A DNA stretch of 64,000 bases, from assembly GCF_001425265.1 (NCBI RefSeq), contig NZ_LMEC01000020.1, positions 1 to 64,000 on the forward strand, in the 5' to 3' direction. This document shows, one piece after another, positions 18,395 through 28,222 of the stretch. The translations under genes were made by a program, and so were the position numbers. The notes below the pieces were generated by a model. It was not told the DNA's origin. It was given only the letters and a program-made list of their open reading frames with translations, and searched no databases. Source of the DNA: Massilia sp. Root418. GTDB lineage: Bacteria > Pseudomonadota > Gammaproteobacteria > Burkholderiales > Burkholderiaceae_D. Each line of letters opens with the position of its first letter. Positions within the stretch are counted from its first letter, which is position 1.

Positions 18395-18860
18395 TATCTT
18401 TCGCCGCGACGGTCGCTTCCCGGCGCCCCCGTCCATGATTTAAAGACGATAATCGGGAAGATAGCGTTCAGCGCCACGCCGCCATGTTCGTCGCGGACGA
18501 ACTCAAGAGTTATGTTGTACTGCGGGAAATAACGTGTCGGCCCTGTGCAGGATCGCATGCTGGAAGTCTAGCGCGGTCAACGACGATTGCGCCATGAGGT
18601 CAAAGCTGCCGCGTTTGAATGACCGCGCCAGCAAGCCGATGCACTCATCATTGAGGCTGCCCCACACCATGGGAAGAGGGCTGCGTATCGCTCGGCGGTC
18701 ACACGCGCCGATGTTTTGCATTGGCTGCTCGGCAATGCCCGCCTGGTGCAGCGCGGCCAGCGCCTCTCCACCCCTCAGACAGTCCCAACAACAGACCATC
18801 AACGAAGCCGATCGAAAAAGCGATGGGTGCGTGCAGATCGAAGGGCTTGTGCGTCATGCG
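18395..18860 (-). pseudogene. decayed AraC-family regulator (right copy)
   Basis: The 3' end (18395-18435) matches the last codons of the gene at 13517 (TTTCGCCGCGACGGT). The match then skips about 650 bp and resumes with the N-terminal domain (NDECIGLLARSFKRGSFDLM and LTALDFQHAIL against DDECIGFLSRPFKRGSYALM and LTAQDFQHAIL). The helix-turn-helix is deleted and the frame is broken near the start. It cannot bind DNA. Confidence 0.85.
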
Positions 18861-18990
18861 CGCGACACAAGTGCGAGGGTAATTGCCGTCATAAAAATAT
18901 ACGTTTCAAGTAAAGGCCGCAAGTTCAATATAGCAGGATGCACGGTCCAGCCGCAGCCCCATCCTTTGGCCAGCAGTCGAATCCGACGCC

Positions 18991-19050
18991 TTTTGCCATC
19001 CAAAAGCGGCAATTCGCCATACCCCGCGATGACTGGCGCCGCTAACATTG
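18991..19050 (+). promoter_or_regulatory. conserved block upstream of TonB receptor, likely AraC site
   Basis: Second copy of the block at 14671 (TTTTGCCATCCAAAAGCGGC, AATTCGCCATACCC, GACTGGCGCCGCTAACATTG). It lies 70-130 bp upstream of the receptor start codon, a suitable position for an AraC activator site. Confidence 0.55.
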
Positions 19051-19119
19051 GATCAGATGCAACGCTTATTCGTCATTCTACGAGACAACTGCGACACAGA
19101 TCGCAACGAAAGGTACCTT

Positions 19120-21396
19120 ATGAACCACCGTTCCACCGCGCGCCTGCGATCCACTTCGCGCACCGCGACGGCCATGGCAGCTTCCATACTGTGCTCCGCC
19201 GCCGCGCCCACGTTTGCGCAATCAGCTCAACAGGAAGAAAAACCGGAGGCTACCTCCCTGACACAGGTCCTCGTCACCGCCAACAAACGCGAACAGGCGT
19301 CCATCGACGTACCCGCTTCCATCTCCACCGTGAGCGCCGAACGGCTGTCGTTGGGTGGCGCGTCCCGGCTGGAAGATTTTGTCGCACAAGTGCCGGGTTT
19401 GGCGATCACGGCAATGACGCGCGGCCAGACCGTCGTGACTTTGCGCGGCATCGGCACCGGCGCGGCGCAGGCGGTGCCAACCACCGCTCAGTATATCGAC
19501 GAGGCCCCGATCGGCTCCGTCAACGCGTATGCTGCTGGCAGCAAAATCACGCCCGACCTCGACCCAGCCGATCTGCGGCGAGTCGAAGTACTCAAGGGCC
19601 CTCAAGGCACCACGTACGGAGCCAGCGCCGTTGGCGGACTGGTTCGTTATGTGACGGTGCCGGCAAATACCCAGCGCTTTAGCGGCGTGGTGTCGGCTGG
19701 CGGTAGCAGCATCGATGGCGGCGGCAATGGTTCCAGCCTGCGCGCTGCGGTGAATGTGCCACTGATTAAAGATGTAGTGGGTCTGCGCATCAGCGCCTTT
19801 GACCGTACCGAGGGTGGATACATCGACAACCCCATCAATGGCCAGAAAGGCGTCAATGAAGCGCGCACCAAGGGAGGAAGGCTTGCAGCAGACTGGAAGA
19901 TCAATTCCGACTGGTCGCTGCGCGCCTGGGCGCTGACGCAGAATTTCCATTCCGACGGAGTCGGTTCGGAAGATGTGGTGGCGCCAGGATTGAGTCCGCT
20001 GAACAAACCGATGCAGCGTATTTCCTACGTGACCGAATTTCAGGACATCTCGCTTGATGTTGCCAACGTCACAGTCAGGGGCCGGATCGGCGGCTTTGAT
20101 GTCGTCTCATCGTCAACCTATCAGACCAGCGATCTGCGGCGGATCAACGACGGCACGGTCGGAAGTACAGCCTTGCTGCGTCTGGCGACCGGCGTGGCAG
20201 GCTTAGGAGCCTACAGCGACACCACGATCACGACCCGCCGCATCTCGCAGGAACTGCGCGCACGCTCCACGGCTTTCGGCGAAAGACTGGAATATGAAGC
20301 GGGCGTTTTCTGGACGCACGAGAAGGACTTGCTCGACTCGCAGCTGCCCGCGCCCTTCTTTTTCGCCACCGGCGTCAAGACCCCGTTTCCTGCGCTCGGT
20401 GATGGCCAGATCGCATCGAGCTACGAAGAGTATTCCTTGTTCGGGAATGTCAGCTTTGCGCTCACGCCGAAACTGATGGTCTTGGCCGGCCTGCGCGGCG
20501 CCAGCGATACCCAGCATTTCGATCTGGATTACAAGAGATCCGCACTGTCGCCTGTGCCCGTCAAACTTGTGCAGGAAGTTGACCATGACAAGGTCACATG
20601 GATGCTGGGCGCCAACTACAAGATGCTGCCCGACACCTCACTGTATGGCCGGGTCGCCACCGGTTATCGCGCCGGCGGTCCGAGCGCTTTGCCACCAGGC
20701 GTACTTGCCGACGGCAAGCTGTCATTCGAACCGGATACCCTCACCAGTTATGAACTGGGTTTCAAGTCGGCTTTCCTAGGTGGCAAAGCTTCGGTGGAAG
20801 CTGCGCTGTTCAGCACCAATTGGAAAGACATCCAACTGATGGCCAACGCGCCAGCCAGGCCGCCGGCGACCTTCATCGGTTTTAACTACGGTACCAATGG
20901 CGGTTCTGCCCGAAGCAACGGTGCGGAAGCCACGCTGCTGTTCTCGCCAACGGAGCGTCTGACCGTGCGTGCCAACGCAGCCTACACCGACACGTATCTC
21001 ACCAGTGCTGCACCTGCCGTTGGCGGCGTTAAAGGCGATGACATGCCATACATTCCCAAGTGGAGCATGTCGCTCAGCTCGGAGTATCGCTTCCAGATCG
21101 GTACGGCCCACACGTGGGTTGGAGGGTCGGTCGGCTACATTGGCGAGCGCAGCTCCGACTACACCCTGAAGCTGCCGCTCGTTTTGCCCTCGTACACCAC
21201 GCTCACGCTAAACGCGGGCATGGACTGGAAGAACGTGCGCCTCTCTCTGTACGGCAAAAACCTGACGAACGAACGCGGCATCAACTTCGCAGGTCCAATC
21301 GCCACGCAGACTGCGACCAATCCGTATGGCAATCCCTACACGATAGCTTTGATACAGCCGCGTACCGTCGGTATCGACCTGAGCTACCGCTTCTAA
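19120..21396 (+). CDS. TonB-dependent outer-membrane receptor
   Basis: A 758-aa receptor for energy-dependent uptake across the outer membrane. It has a signal peptide (TATAMAASILCSAAAPTFAQ), a TonB-box-like VLVTANKREQ, a plug (ASISTVSAERLS, LRRVEVLKGPQGTTYGASAV) and a long beta-barrel ending in the expected aromatic residue (GIDLSYRF). It has the 'VTANKREQ' style of Proteobacteria receptors for sugars, aromatics and lipid-like compounds, not a siderophore-specific pattern. The start at 19120 has GAAAGG before it; the longer frame from 19048 includes the conserved leader. First gene of a six-gene operon. Its stop overlaps the esterase start by 1 nt. Confidence 0.92.
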   Translation: MNHRSTARLRSTSRTATAMAASILCSAAAPTFAQSAQQEEKPEATSLTQVLVTANKREQASIDVPASISTVSAERLSLGGASRLEDFVAQVPGLAITAMTRGQTVVTLRGIGTGAAQAVPTTAQYIDEAPIGSVNAYAAGSKITPDLDPADLRRVEVLKGPQGTTYGASAVGGLVRYVTVPANTQRFSGVVSAGGSSIDGGGNGSSLRAAVNVPLIKDVVGLRISAFDRTEGGYIDNPINGQKGVNEARTKGGRLAADWKINSDWSLRAWALTQNFHSDGVGSEDVVAPGLSPLNKPMQRISYVTEFQDISLDVANVTVRGRIGGFDVVSSSTYQTSDLRRINDGTVGSTALLRLATGVAGLGAYSDTTITTRRISQELRARSTAFGERLEYEAGVFWTHEKDLLDSQLPAPFFFATGVKTPFPALGDGQIASSYEEYSLFGNVSFALTPKLMVLAGLRGASDTQHFDLDYKRSALSPVPVKLVQEVDHDKVTWMLGANYKMLPDTSLYGRVATGYRAGGPSALPPGVLADGKLSFEPDTLTSYELGFKSAFLGGKASVEAALFSTNWKDIQLMANAPARPPATFIGFNYGTNGGSARSNGAEATLLFSPTERLTVRANAAYTDTYLTSAAPAVGGVKGDDMPYIPKWSMSLSSEYRFQIGTAHTWVGGSVGYIGERSSDYTLKLPLVLPSYTTLTLNAGMDWKNVRLSLYGKNLTNERGINFAGPIATQTATNPYGNPYTIALIQPRTVGIDLSYRF

Positions 21397-23081
21397 TGAT
21401 GATCATGGAACGCCTAACCCAATACGGGATCGTGGTTGGCGCCGACGAGTCGGCGAACAGCGGCGCACTTTGCTGGAAAGGCGTGCCGTTCGCAAAGGCG
21501 CCCATCGGCGACCTGCGCTGGCGCGCACCGGTCGAGCCTGATTGCTGGAGCACACCCCGGCCAGCAGTACAATTTGGCAACGCGTGCGTGCAGGTGGGGC
21601 GCTTGTACGGGCCAGGGCGGAACAACCGCTACGATCGCAGCATCGGCGATTCCATCGGCGATGTCAGCGGCTCGGAGGACTGCCTTTACCTCAACATTTG
21701 GGTCCCGGCTTCCGCCTCCGGCCCGCTTCCCGTTATCGTCTACATCCATGGCGGTAGCAATGTCACCGGCTACACCGCCGATCCGCTGTACGACGGCGCA
21801 ACGTTGGCGGTAACCGCCAATGCCGTCGTCGTCACCGTCAACTATCGGCTTGGAATCTTTGGTTTTCTTAACCTGCCTCAGATGAAAACAGGCGGCGATC
21901 CCGCCGGCGATTCCGGCAATTTCGCCCTGCTCGACATTTATCAGGCGCTGCGGTTTGTGAATCGCAATATCGGTGCGTTTGGAGGCGATTCCGGCAAAGT
22001 TACCCTGATGGGGCAGTCGGCTGGCGCCGTCAATATTCTTGCGTTGCTGGCCTCTCCACTGCTCACCGCGGCGCAGCCGCCGCTGGTCCACCGGATATTA
22101 CCCGTCAGCGGGGGCATCGCGATGGCCGGCGACTTGCCGCCGGGCCGCCTGCCGCTGATCCACCCCGCTGCGGCGCACGCGGCACAGGCCGAGGCCCTGG
22201 TGGTGCACGCGCTAGTGCGTGCCGGCCGCATCGACGACGTGAAGGCAGCCAAGCAATGGATCGCGGACCGTTCACATGCCGAAGTCTCCTCGTGGCTCCG
22301 GGCGCAAGATGCCGAAGTGCTGCTGCGCACCGTCCTCGTTGACCTGACGCCTCTGGGACTGGCGGGCTCGGGACCGATTCCCGATGGAACCATCGTCCCG
22401 CTGGCGCCGCTAGCGGCCATCCATGCCGGCCACTACTGCAAAGTGCCGATGCTCGCCGGTTTCACGCGCGACGAGGGCAAGCTGTTTCCGTCTATGCTCG
22501 CGCTGTCGCCGGCCCTGGGCCAGCTATCCGGCCGCCTGCTGAGCGATAGGGAAGTCTTTAGCATCCAGTATAGCGAGCAGCGCGACCAGGCAGTCCAGTC
22601 GAGCATCGAGCAATGGATAACGCCGCAGCTGCTACCAGTCTGGGCACCCGGAACGGGATTCAACGCCCGTATCGAACAGTTGCACGAACTGCTGTTCTGG
22701 CCGAACCGCGACGTCGTCCTAGATGCGGTGCGTGCCGAGCAGCAAGCCGTCTGGGCTTATCAGTTTGACTGGGATCAGCAGCCTCCGCCGTTCGACGATA
22801 TCTATGGCGCCGCGCATGGCTTCGACGTACCATTTATGTTTGGAAATTTTGGCCCGTCCCTGTTCGCGGCGACCATGAATACAAGCGCCAACCGCCCAGG
22901 CAGGCTGGCACTGTCCGAAGCTATGATGCGCAGCATTGGATCGTTTGCCTGGCATGGCGATCCCAATCACGCCGAACTTGGCGTGCGATGGTCCGCATGG
23001 CCGGACATGCTGCGGTTCGACGCCAGCGCCAGCGCGCCAGCCATTTCAGTAAAAGCCAGGCCGGAAGGGGCCAACTCATGA
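21396..23081 (+). CDS. type-B carboxylesterase
   Basis: A 561-aa carboxylesterase/lipase of the cholinesterase fold. The oxyanion region is YIHGGSN (117-122), the nucleophile Ser208 lies in GQSAGA (the usual GESAGA with Gln), SEDCLYLNIW is the family signature, and the His is in AAHGFDVPFMF. No signal peptide, so it is cytoplasmic. The first ATG shares its A with the receptor stop codon (TAATG); two more in-frame ATGs follow at 21399 and 21405. It presumably removes acyl or acetyl esters from the imported compound. Confidence 0.9.
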   Translation: MMIMERLTQYGIVVGADESANSGALCWKGVPFAKAPIGDLRWRAPVEPDCWSTPRPAVQFGNACVQVGRLYGPGRNNRYDRSIGDSIGDVSGSEDCLYLNIWVPASASGPLPVIVYIHGGSNVTGYTADPLYDGATLAVTANAVVVTVNYRLGIFGFLNLPQMKTGGDPAGDSGNFALLDIYQALRFVNRNIGAFGGDSGKVTLMGQSAGAVNILALLASPLLTAAQPPLVHRILPVSGGIAMAGDLPPGRLPLIHPAAAHAAQAEALVVHALVRAGRIDDVKAAKQWIADRSHAEVSSWLRAQDAEVLLRTVLVDLTPLGLAGSGPIPDGTIVPLAPLAAIHAGHYCKVPMLAGFTRDEGKLFPSMLALSPALGQLSGRLLSDREVFSIQYSEQRDQAVQSSIEQWITPQLLPVWAPGTGFNARIEQLHELLFWPNRDVVLDAVRAEQQAVWAYQFDWDQQPPPFDDIYGAAHGFDVPFMFGNFGPSLFAATMNTSANRPGRLALSEAMMRSIGSFAWHGDPNHAELGVRWSAWPDMLRFDASASAPAISVKARPEGANS

Positions 23082-24163
23082 AGATTGTTCTCCTGATCAT
23101 TGTTTGCCTCATCGCCCTGGCGTGGCTGTTTACCCGACTGGTGCTAACGGGCGAGGACCTGCGGCGTTTCGACACCGGTAACGGCCAGCGCTTCGCCACC
23201 GGCCGACCGGAAAGCACAGGCCTCGCCGGCGCCATGGCCCGCCTCGCATCCACCAATGTGCCACGGCCTGGGCTGTCACGCCAGCAGCAAATCTACGTCA
23301 AGCGCAGATTGTTTGACAGCATGTTCGACGACCTCGTGTACGAGGCGCGCTTCACGCCGGTCGACAATGCCGATGCGCGCGGCGAGTGGGTCGCGGCGCC
23401 CGGCGCAGATCCGGACCGGCGTATGCTGTATATCCACGGTGGCGGCATGGTGGTGGGCAGTGCACGCAGTCATCGCCCTATCACAGTGCGCATGTCGGCG
23501 CTCTCGGGCGGCGCCGTGCTGGCAATCGACTACCGGCTGATGCCCGAACATCATCGCCTGCGCAGCGTGGAGGATACGCGCCAGGCCTACCGCTGGATGC
23601 TGGCCAACGGCCCCGACGGCGCGGCGGCGGCGACCGCCATCTTCGTCGCCGGCGACTCCGCCGGCGGCAATTTGACCCTGTCGCTGCTGCCCTGGATCCG
23701 CGACCAGCAATTGCGCGCGCCAAACGGTGCCATTGCCATCTCGCCACCGACCGACAGCACCTTGTCAAGCCCCAGCATTCCCGCCAATGCAGGCACCGAC
23801 TATATGCTCGGGCCGGCATTCAAGAGCATCGCCCGCATGCCCCGCGCAGCCCTTCTCTGGTTGTCATGGCTACACAACGGCATCAGACCAAACGATCCCG
23901 TGGTATCGCCCGTATTCGGCGACTTGTCCGGCCTTCCCCCTGTGCTGGTCCATGTCAGCGAAACCGAGATGCTATACGACGACGCGCGCCGCTATGTGAA
24001 CCGCGCCAGGGCAGCAGGCTCTCCCGCCACGTTGCAATCCTGGGACAACACGCTGCACGTCTGGCATATTTTTGACCCTGAACTGCCCGAAGCTGGCGAA
24101 GCCTACATCGAGATCGGCAAGTTTCTTGCCAAGGTCGCCCCTCACCAGAAGGCCCCAACATGA
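23078..24163 (+). CDS. membrane-anchored esterase, hormone-sensitive-lipase family
   Basis: A 361-aa alpha/beta hydrolase. An N-terminal anchor helix (KIVLLIIVCLIALAWLF) is followed by HGGG (120-123, oxyanion), DYRLMPEH and GDSAGG with nucleophile S194. The acid and His are near ETEML and HVWHIF. This is the bacterial HSL/acetyl-esterase family. Overlaps of 4 nt with both neighbours (ATGA) show tight coupling. The anchor could place it on the periplasmic face of the inner membrane. With the preceding carboxylesterase it gives the operon two distinct deacylases. Confidence 0.9.
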   Translation: MKIVLLIIVCLIALAWLFTRLVLTGEDLRRFDTGNGQRFATGRPESTGLAGAMARLASTNVPRPGLSRQQQIYVKRRLFDSMFDDLVYEARFTPVDNADARGEWVAAPGADPDRRMLYIHGGGMVVGSARSHRPITVRMSALSGGAVLAIDYRLMPEHHRLRSVEDTRQAYRWMLANGPDGAAAATAIFVAGDSAGGNLTLSLLPWIRDQQLRAPNGAIAISPPTDSTLSSPSIPANAGTDYMLGPAFKSIARMPRAALLWLSWLHNGIRPNDPVVSPVFGDLSGLPPVLVHVSETEMLYDDARRYVNRARAAGSPATLQSWDNTLHVWHIFDPELPEAGEAYIEIGKFLAKVAPHQKAPT

Positions 24164-25566
24164 ACACCAGCACCATTCTTACATCCGAAGGCGCAGCCGC
24201 TCCGTCGAGTTCGCAGGAGCGCACGCCGCTTCGCGCCTGGTACTCGCTCGCGGTGCTGACCATAGTCACGCTGATCGCTTTCGTCGACCGCAATATCCTG
24301 CTGCTCCAAGCCGAGACCATCCGCAAGGTCATGAGCCTGTCCGATTTGCAATTGGGACTGCTGCAAGGGACAGCAGTAGCCGCCTTCGCCGCCTTGGCCA
24401 CGTACCCCCTCGGCTGGCTGGCCGACCGCTACGACCGCCGAATCGTCCTGGCCGGTTGCGCGCTGTTCTGGAGCGCCGCCGTTGTCGGCTGTGGCATGGC
24501 GCAGACGTACGAACAGCTGCTTCTGGCCAGTGCGCTGGTCGGCGCTGGTGAAGCCGGCCTTGTGCCGATCGCCTACGCCATGATCCCGGACATGTTCGCC
24601 GAGAAAAAGCGTCCGATCGCCAACTCGGTGTTCGCACTCGCCTCGATGAGCGCGACTTCGCTTGCGATGGCGTTGTGCGGACAAGTGATCGGCATGGTCG
24701 AGACGTTGCGCGCCAGCCTGCCGTTCGGCCTGGAAGTCTTCGAATCGTGGCGCCTGAGCTTTTTTGCAGTAGCCTTGCCCGCACCGATTCTGGCGGTATT
24801 GATAGCCACGATCTATCTTCGCCCCGGCGCGCGGGCCGCTGCCGCAAAGGCCCTGCATGACAAGGAACGATCCGTTTCCGTCACCAGGTTGAGCGAGAAT
24901 GTCGCTGCCCTGCTGCCGCATCTGAAGCAGAACCGCAGCACATTGCTGCTGTTTTCCGGCGGCATGTTCGCCGCACTGTTCGGGTTTGCTGCTATTGGCA
25001 ACTGGCTGCCGGTGATCTATTTGCGCAACTACGGCGTGTCCGCCAAAGACCTCGGGGCTGCGCTGGGCGTTATCGCACTCATTGCAGTCGCCATTGGATT
25101 TCCCGTGAGCGTGTATGGTACGCGCTACTTCAGAAACCGGATTGGTCCAGGAGTCAATATCCGCTCGTTGTGGCTGACATGCGTATTTGCGATAATCGCC
25201 ACCGCGCTGATGGTGTTCGCAACCAGCTCGCGCCAGATGTTCATCATCCACGGCGCCTACTTTGTCACGCTCACGGCCGCCCTACTGGTCTATCCGACGA
25301 CCTTGCAGGCGCTGGCGCCACGGCACCTGCGGGCGCGCACAGTCGCCATCGTCGGCATGATCAGCTCATCGGGGGCGGCAATCGCGCCCCCGGTTACCGG
25401 GTTCGTTTCCGACCACATGAAAGGCAATCCGAACGGCTTGATGCTGGCGGCGGCCATGGTCTCCATCCCAGCCCTTGCGCTCGCCGTCTTCCTGATGGCG
25501 AAGTGCGAACGGCACTACCTCATCACAGCGGAAGCTTCCCGTCTCTCGGACGCCGACAGCGAGTAA
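24160..25566 (+). CDS. major facilitator superfamily permease
   Basis: A 468-aa inner-membrane transporter with about 12 hydrophobic helices. MFS signature parts are visible: GWLADRYDRR between helices 2 and 3 and LVGAGEAGLVPIAYAMIPDM in helices 4-5. It resembles permeases of the sugar-acid or aromatic-acid and Spns-like groups. It is coupled by ATGA to the esterase upstream. The role inferred from context is import of the compound that the TonB receptor delivers to the periplasm, or of its deacylated form. Confidence 0.9.
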   Translation: MNTSTILTSEGAAAPSSSQERTPLRAWYSLAVLTIVTLIAFVDRNILLLQAETIRKVMSLSDLQLGLLQGTAVAAFAALATYPLGWLADRYDRRIVLAGCALFWSAAVVGCGMAQTYEQLLLASALVGAGEAGLVPIAYAMIPDMFAEKKRPIANSVFALASMSATSLAMALCGQVIGMVETLRASLPFGLEVFESWRLSFFAVALPAPILAVLIATIYLRPGARAAAAKALHDKERSVSVTRLSENVAALLPHLKQNRSTLLLFSGGMFAALFGFAAIGNWLPVIYLRNYGVSAKDLGAALGVIALIAVAIGFPVSVYGTRYFRNRIGPGVNIRSLWLTCVFAIIATALMVFATSSRQMFIIHGAYFVTLTAALLVYPTTLQALAPRHLRARTVAIVGMISSSGAAIAPPVTGFVSDHMKGNPNGLMLAAAMVSIPALALAVFLMAKCERHYLITAEASRLSDADSE

Positions 25567-25680
25567 GCCTCCCTCCTCAGCGGGCGGCACGCGCGCCGTC
25601 CGCTTTCTTCTTGTTCGCCTGCGCAACGGCGCGCCGTTGGCCCCGTGCGCGCAGCGATACCAGTTTCGTACGGAGCCACA

Positions 25681-28218
25681 ATGTCAGACACGCATATTTT
25701 GCTTAGCAAATGGAAGATAATTGATACCGATCCCGGTACCGGCACGGCGGTGGGGATGGCGCTCGCTCCGCTTCACGGCGCCGGCATGCTCGACGCTCCA
25801 GCACCCGGTGATCTCTATCTCGCCCTGCATGCGGCCGGGCGCGTTCCCGATCCCATGGGTGATCGCGCCGAGCTCGATTGCGTATGGGTCAGGGAGCGGG
25901 AATGGTGGTACCGGGCCGACTTCGACAATCCGGATTGCCGGCCCGACCAGCGCGCCATCCTTGAATTTGAAGGCCTCGATACGTTTGCGGCGGTATGGCT
26001 CAATGGCGAGCTGCTTGGCAGGACCGACAATATGTTCCGAGTGTGGCGTTTCGACGTGAGCAGACAGCTCCGCAATGGAGCGAACCATCTTGCCGTCTGC
26101 TTTACGCCCCCGGCACAGGCGGTCGTCCCGATCGACATGCCGGCTTTTCCCATGGCGTCCAGTCCGAGCTCCGAGAACAAGCGCAATTTCATGCGCAAAG
26201 CCCAGTTCGGATGGGGCTGGGACTTTGCGCCGAACATGGTCACCACCGGAATCTGGAAAGCCGCATCGCTCAGGGTGGAAACGCGCGCCACGCTGGCGGA
26301 CGTCACGTTTTCCACGGCCGCCATAGCAGAAAACGGTGCTGCGCACGTGACGATGTTCGCCGGTGCAACCGCGTTTTCAGGCGACGCGGGCCCTCTGCAA
26401 GTGCACTTTTCCCTGCGTGGCCCCGGCGGCGAGATGGTGGCCGAAGCATCCTTGCCGCTGACCGACGGCTGTGCCCGCCTGTCACTCACAATTGAGCGCG
26501 CCATGCTGTGGTGGACACCGGAACTCGGCCCCGCTAATCTGTACACCATGCGGGCCGTGCTCGAAGCCGGAGGCCAGATGGTGGACCAGCGCGAGCTGCG
26601 CGTGGGCATCCGCACGATCATTCTGGACACTTCGGCCGATACGGCTGAACCGGGAACAAAATTCTTCCGTTTCATCCTGAACGGAGTCCCGATCTTCGCG
26701 CGCGGAGTAAATTGGGTGCCGCCCTCTTCGCTGGTTGCAGCCATTGATGCGTCCCTCTACCGGCGTTTGCTGATGCAAATGGCCGACGCCAACATGAACA
26801 TGGTCCGGGTGTGGGGCGGCGGCATCTACGAGCACGACCCGTTTTACGCGCTGTGCGACGAACTGGGCTTGTTGGTATGGCAGGACTTTATGTTCGCTTG
26901 CGCGCCGTATCCCGAACATGATCCCGTGTTCGTGGACAATGTGCGCGCCGAAGTTGGCGACCAGGTCAGACGCCTGCGCCACCACGCCTGCCTGGCTCTC
27001 TGGTGCGGCGGCAACGAAAGCCAGGCAATACAGGGGTTCACAAACAGCAAAGCTGGCCGCCATCAGCCGATACTGGGCGAACTGTTTTACAACCAGGTCA
27101 TTCCGCAGGTGCTCGCGGACCTTGACCCGGCGACGCCTTACTGGCCAGGCAGCCCTTTCGGTGGAGAGGGACACAACCTCAACAGCATGTACGAAGGCGA
27201 CATTCACGACTGGACGGTGTGGCACGGCCTGCCGACCATTCCGGATGACGGCCCGGTAGCCGATTATGACCGCAGCCCAGCGGGTGTTGCCTACACCCGC
27301 TACGCGGAAGACATCGGGCGCTTTATCAGCGAATACGGCATCCAGTCGGCGCCCGTCATGGCCACTTTCCGGCGTGCGCTGCCGGCGGACCAGCTGACGC
27401 TCGGCAGCCCTGGTTTCCTCAATCGACTCAAGGACCGGCCCATCGACAAGGTCAACGCGATGCTGGTGTCGGTTACCGGCTTGCCCACCACGCTGCAAGA
27501 ATATATCGACTATACCCAGATCAACCAGGCCGAGGGGCTCGCCTTTGGTATTGAGCACTTCCGCCGCCGCAAGCCGCACTGTTCCGGCTCGCTGATCTGG
27601 CAATTCAATGATTGCTGGCCTGGTATCAGCTGGAGCCTGGTCGATTACTACGGGTTTCCGAAAGCGGCCTACTACTACGTCAGGCGCGCCTACGCGCCTG
27701 TCACGGCATCGTTCAAACAAACGCCGGCGGGAATTGAACTGTGGATCGCCAACGACAGCCTGGCCCCGGTCAACGGCGATGCGCAACTCGCCATCGATTC
27801 ATTCGACGGTTCCGAGCGCCGACAGTACTCGGTGCAATATGCGGTCCCGGCCAATGCGAGCACCTGCGTTTGGCGCCTCGCCGACGACACCAGCTGCGGT
27901 CCTTCTCACGTGCTGTCGGTCCGCGCGACGCGAGGCCAGTTCCCGGCAAACCAGCATTTCTTCGTACCCATTAAGGATCTGGTCCGCGCCGAACCGCGCC
28001 CACCCCACGTAACGATTTCCCAGACCGACCCTGGCAAGGTCGTGATCACGCTGGCAGCGGCAGACTACCTATACTTCGCACATGTCCTGTGCGACGACGA
28101 GCGTGTCCGCTTCGACGACAACTATCTATCCCTGCGTGCCGGTGAAACACGCGTGATCACGGCCAGTCACCCGGGCGCAGAACTGGATGCGGCAAGTCTA
28201 ACGATCCGCTGGCGCTAA
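25681..28218 (+). CDS. GH2 beta-mannosidase-like glycoside hydrolase
   Basis: An 845-aa enzyme with the GH2 order: sugar-binding domain (WWYRADF, FEGLDTFAAVWLNGELLGRT), immunoglobulin-like domain, then the TIM barrel (FILNGVPIFARGVNWVP, MVRVWGGGIYEHD). The acid/base Glu is E446 in LWCGGNESQ and the nucleophile is probably E551 in FISEYGIQSAP. WCGGNE and the SEYG.QS form fit GH2 beta-mannosidases better than beta-galactosidases. No signal peptide, so the substrate is cut in the cytoplasm. GGAG precedes the ATG at 25681. It follows the transporter by about 115 bp. Confidence 0.88.
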   Translation: MSDTHILLSKWKIIDTDPGTGTAVGMALAPLHGAGMLDAPAPGDLYLALHAAGRVPDPMGDRAELDCVWVREREWWYRADFDNPDCRPDQRAILEFEGLDTFAAVWLNGELLGRTDNMFRVWRFDVSRQLRNGANHLAVCFTPPAQAVVPIDMPAFPMASSPSSENKRNFMRKAQFGWGWDFAPNMVTTGIWKAASLRVETRATLADVTFSTAAIAENGAAHVTMFAGATAFSGDAGPLQVHFSLRGPGGEMVAEASLPLTDGCARLSLTIERAMLWWTPELGPANLYTMRAVLEAGGQMVDQRELRVGIRTIILDTSADTAEPGTKFFRFILNGVPIFARGVNWVPPSSLVAAIDASLYRRLLMQMADANMNMVRVWGGGIYEHDPFYALCDELGLLVWQDFMFACAPYPEHDPVFVDNVRAEVGDQVRRLRHHACLALWCGGNESQAIQGFTNSKAGRHQPILGELFYNQVIPQVLADLDPATPYWPGSPFGGEGHNLNSMYEGDIHDWTVWHGLPTIPDDGPVADYDRSPAGVAYTRYAEDIGRFISEYGIQSAPVMATFRRALPADQLTLGSPGFLNRLKDRPIDKVNAMLVSVTGLPTTLQEYIDYTQINQAEGLAFGIEHFRRRKPHCSGSLIWQFNDCWPGISWSLVDYYGFPKAAYYYVRRAYAPVTASFKQTPAGIELWIANDSLAPVNGDAQLAIDSFDGSERRQYSVQYAVPANASTCVWRLADDTSCGPSHVLSVRATRGQFPANQHFFVPIKDLVRAEPRPPHVTISQTDPGKVVITLAAADYLYFAHVLCDDERVRFDDNYLSLRAGETRVITASHPGAELDAASLTIRWR

Positions 28219-28222
28219 GGGA

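Noticed and set aside
21060..21395. Upstream extension of the carboxylesterase frame
   Set aside because: It lies entirely inside the TonB receptor gene; the ATG overlapping the receptor stop at 21396 is the sensible start.
24142..25251. Minus-strand open frame of 369 codons
   Set aside because: Antisense to the MFS permease; the sequence is rich in Gln/His/Arg as expected for a shadow frame.
26482..27786. Minus-strand open frame of 434 codons
   Set aside because: Antisense shadow within the GH2 gene, caused by high GC; the GH2 catalytic motifs are on the plus strand.
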